In this document: piece after piece, positions 62,085-64,000 of the stretch
Position numbering within the stretch: position 1 is the first letter of the stretch
How the letters are laid out: the number at the start of each line of letters is the position of its first letter
DNA from: Paraescarpia echinospica
Lineage: Eukaryota > Annelida > Polychaeta > Sabellida > Siboglinidae
Direction: 5' to 3'
Length of the DNA stretch: 64,000 bases
Assembly (NCBI GenBank): GCA_020002185.1
Contig: CM034535.1
Location: 70,116,228-70,180,227 of the forward strand
Translations under genes and position numbers: made by a program
The notes under the pieces: generated by a model
What the model saw: the letters and a program-made list of their open reading frames with translations, nothing else
Told to the model about the DNA's origin: nothing
Database searches by the model: none

Positions 62085-64000
62085 TTAGGTGAGTTTATTG
62101 TTCTGACAAGAGAACATGTTAGATTGGTTGATTGTTCTGACAAGTGAGCATGTTAGATTGGTTGATTGTTTTGATAAGTAAGCATGTTAGATTGGTTGAT
62201 TGTTTTGATAAGTGAGCATGTTAGATTGGTTGATTGTTTTGATAAGTGAGCATGTTAGATTGGTTGATTATTCTGACAAGTGAGCGTGTTAGATTGGTTG
62301 ATTGTTTTGACAAGTGAGCATGTTAGATTGGTTGATTGTTTTGACAAGTGAGCATGTTAGATTGGTAGATTGTTTTGACAAGTGAGCATGTTAGATTGGT
62401 TAATTGTTTTGACAAGTGAGCATGTTAGATTGGTTAATTGTTTTGACAAGTGAGCATGTTAGATTGGTTGATTGTTTTGATAAGTAAGCATGTTAGATTG
62501 GTTGATTGTTTTGATAAGTGAGCATGTTAGATTGGTTGATTGTTTTGACAAGTGAGCGTGTTAGATTGGTTGATTGTTTTGACAAGTGAGCATGTTAGAT
62601 TGGTTGATTGTTTTGATAAGTAAGCATGTTAGATTGGTTAATTGTTTTGACAAGTGAGCATGTTAGATTGGTTGATTGTTTTGACAAGTGAGCATGTTAG
62701 ATTGGTTAATTGTTTTGACAAGTGAGCATGTTAGATTGGTTGATTGTTTTGATAAGTAAGCATGTTAGATTGGTTGATTGTTTTGATAAGTGAGCATGTT
62801 AGATTGGTTGATTGTTTTGATAAGTGAGCATGTTAGATTGGTTGATTGTTTTGACAAGTGAGCGTGTTAGATTGGTTGATTGTTTTGACAAGTGAGCATG
62901 TTAGATTGGTTGATTGTTTTGACAAGTGAGCATGTCAGGTTGGTTGATTGTTTTGATAAGTTAGCATGTTAGATTGGTTGATTGTTTTCACAAGTTAGCA
63001 TGTTAGATTGGTTGATTGTTTTCACAAGTGAGCATGTTAGATTGGTTGATTGTTTTCACAAGTGAGCATGTTAGATTGGTTGATTGTTTTCACAAGTGAG
63101 CATGTTAGATTGGTTAATTGTTTTCACAAGTGAGCATGTTAGATTGGTAGATTGTTTTGACAAGTTAGCATGTTAGATTGGTTGATTGTTTTGACAAGGG
63201 AGCGTGTTAGATTGGTTGATTGTTTTGACAAGTGAGCATGTTAGATTGGTTGATTGTTTTGACAAGTGAGCATGTTAGATTGGTTGACTGTCTTGACAAG
63301 TGAGCATATCAGATTGATTGATTGTTTTGACAATTGTGTAAGTTAGATTTGTTGATTGTTTTGATAAGTAAGCATGTTAGATTGGTTGATTGTTTTGATA
63401 AGTGAGCATGTTAGATTGGTTGATTATTCTGACAAGTGAGCGTGTTAGATTGGTTGATTGTTTTGACAAGTGAGCATGTTAGATTGGTTGATTGTTCTGA
63501 CAAGTGAGCATGTTAGATTGGTTGATTGTTTTGACAAGTGAGCATGTTAGATTGGTAGATTGTTTTGACAAGTGAGCATGTTAGATTGGTTAATTGTTTT
63601 GACAAGTGAGCATGTTAGATTGGTTAATTGTTTTGACAAGTGAGCATGTTAGATTGGTTGATTGTTTTGATAAGTAAGCATGTTAGATTGGTTGATTGTT
63701 TTGATAAGTGAGCATGTTAGATTGGTTGATTGTTTTGATAAGTGAGCATGTTAGATTGGTTGATTGTTTTGACAAGTGAGCGTGTTAGATTGGTTGATTG
63801 TTTTGACAAGTGAGCATGTTAGATTGGTTGATTGTTTTGATAAGTAAGCATGTTAGATTGGTTAATTGTTTTGACAAGTGAGCATGTTAGATTGGTTGAT
63901 TGTTTTGACAAGTGAGCATGTTAGATTGGTTAATTGTTTTGACAAGTGAGCATGTTAGATTGGTTGATTGTTTTGATAAGTAAGCATTTTAGATTGGTTG
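62085..64000. repeat. 34-bp minisatellite, about 56 copies, running off the window
   Basis: The unit is tgagcatgttagattggttg followed by attgttttgacaag. Variant copies (aagcatg, gataag, gttaattg, ttcacaag) recur in similar order, for example around 62160-62700 and 63350-63900, suggesting block duplication. It lies upstream of the first traced exon. No coding sequence was found in it. Confidence 0.95.

Overview
This is a stretch of an animal genome: AT-rich, gene-poor and intron-rich, crowded with minisatellites, MITE- and SINE-like repeats and DNA-transposon relics. The extracellular-module repertoire and the Kolobok, hAT and CR1-like element types fit a marine invertebrate bilaterian. A mollusc or related lophotrochozoan is my best guess, but nothing in the sequence proves the phylum. 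No bacterial genes, operons, rRNA, tRNA or CRISPR were seen.

One giant gene fills almost the whole window on the minus strand. I could trace 52 consecutive coding exons from 61455 down to 475. Nearly all have GT-AG borders and two have GC-AG borders. Intron phases match at every junction, giving about 8.1 kb of coding sequence, or about 2,710 residues. Both ends of the protein lie outside what I can see. In protein order the modules are: C-type lectin-like domain (58.6-61.5 kb), LDL-receptor class A, three CUB domains (46.2-57.5 kb), four sushi domains (41.6-45.6 kb), two calcium-binding EGFs (41.1-40.4 kb), three sushi (37.9-39.7 kb), a split sushi (first half 37.1 kb, probable end 33.9 kb) that encloses a Ser/Thr-rich repeat stalk, a Ly6/uPAR (LU) domain and a furin-type RRKR site, two HYR domains (30.8-33.4 kb), a sushi-like module and a SVEP1-type spacer (25.0-26.5 kb), three ephrin-receptor-like Cys modules (20.0-23.9 kb), fourteen tandem EGFs (11.5-19.3 kb), a pentraxin domain (4.0-11.0 kb), a third HYR (2.1-3.3 kb) and the start of another sushi (0.5 kb). 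The block HYR-HYR, sushi-like, spacer, ephrin-receptor-like, EGFs, pentraxin follows vertebrate SVEP1/polydom. The CTLD/LDLa/CUB front end and the LU insertion are not part of SVEP1 as I know it. The product should be a secreted or matrix adhesion protein.

Several mobile elements sit in the introns. A near-intact Kolobok/Mutator-like transposon (6749-10262) has imperfect terminal inverted repeats, TTAA target duplications and a two-exon transposase gene on the plus strand. It lies in the intron that splits the pentraxin domain. A second TTAA-flanked element (48224-49302) has 14-bp perfect termini and carries a THAP-domain gene plus a frameshifted start of another gene, and it lies inside CUB2. 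A decayed, internally deleted hAT/BED zinc-finger gene lies at 59.65-60.24 kb. CR1-like reverse-transcriptase pieces lie at 43.8-45.3 kb.

Long minisatellites occupy introns at 5.8-6.6 kb (34-bp unit), 21.6-23.6 kb (46-bp), 26.5-27.0 kb (40-bp, carrying copies of a splice acceptor), 50.2-50.75 kb (12-bp ACACATGC type) and 62.1-64.0 kb (34-bp).
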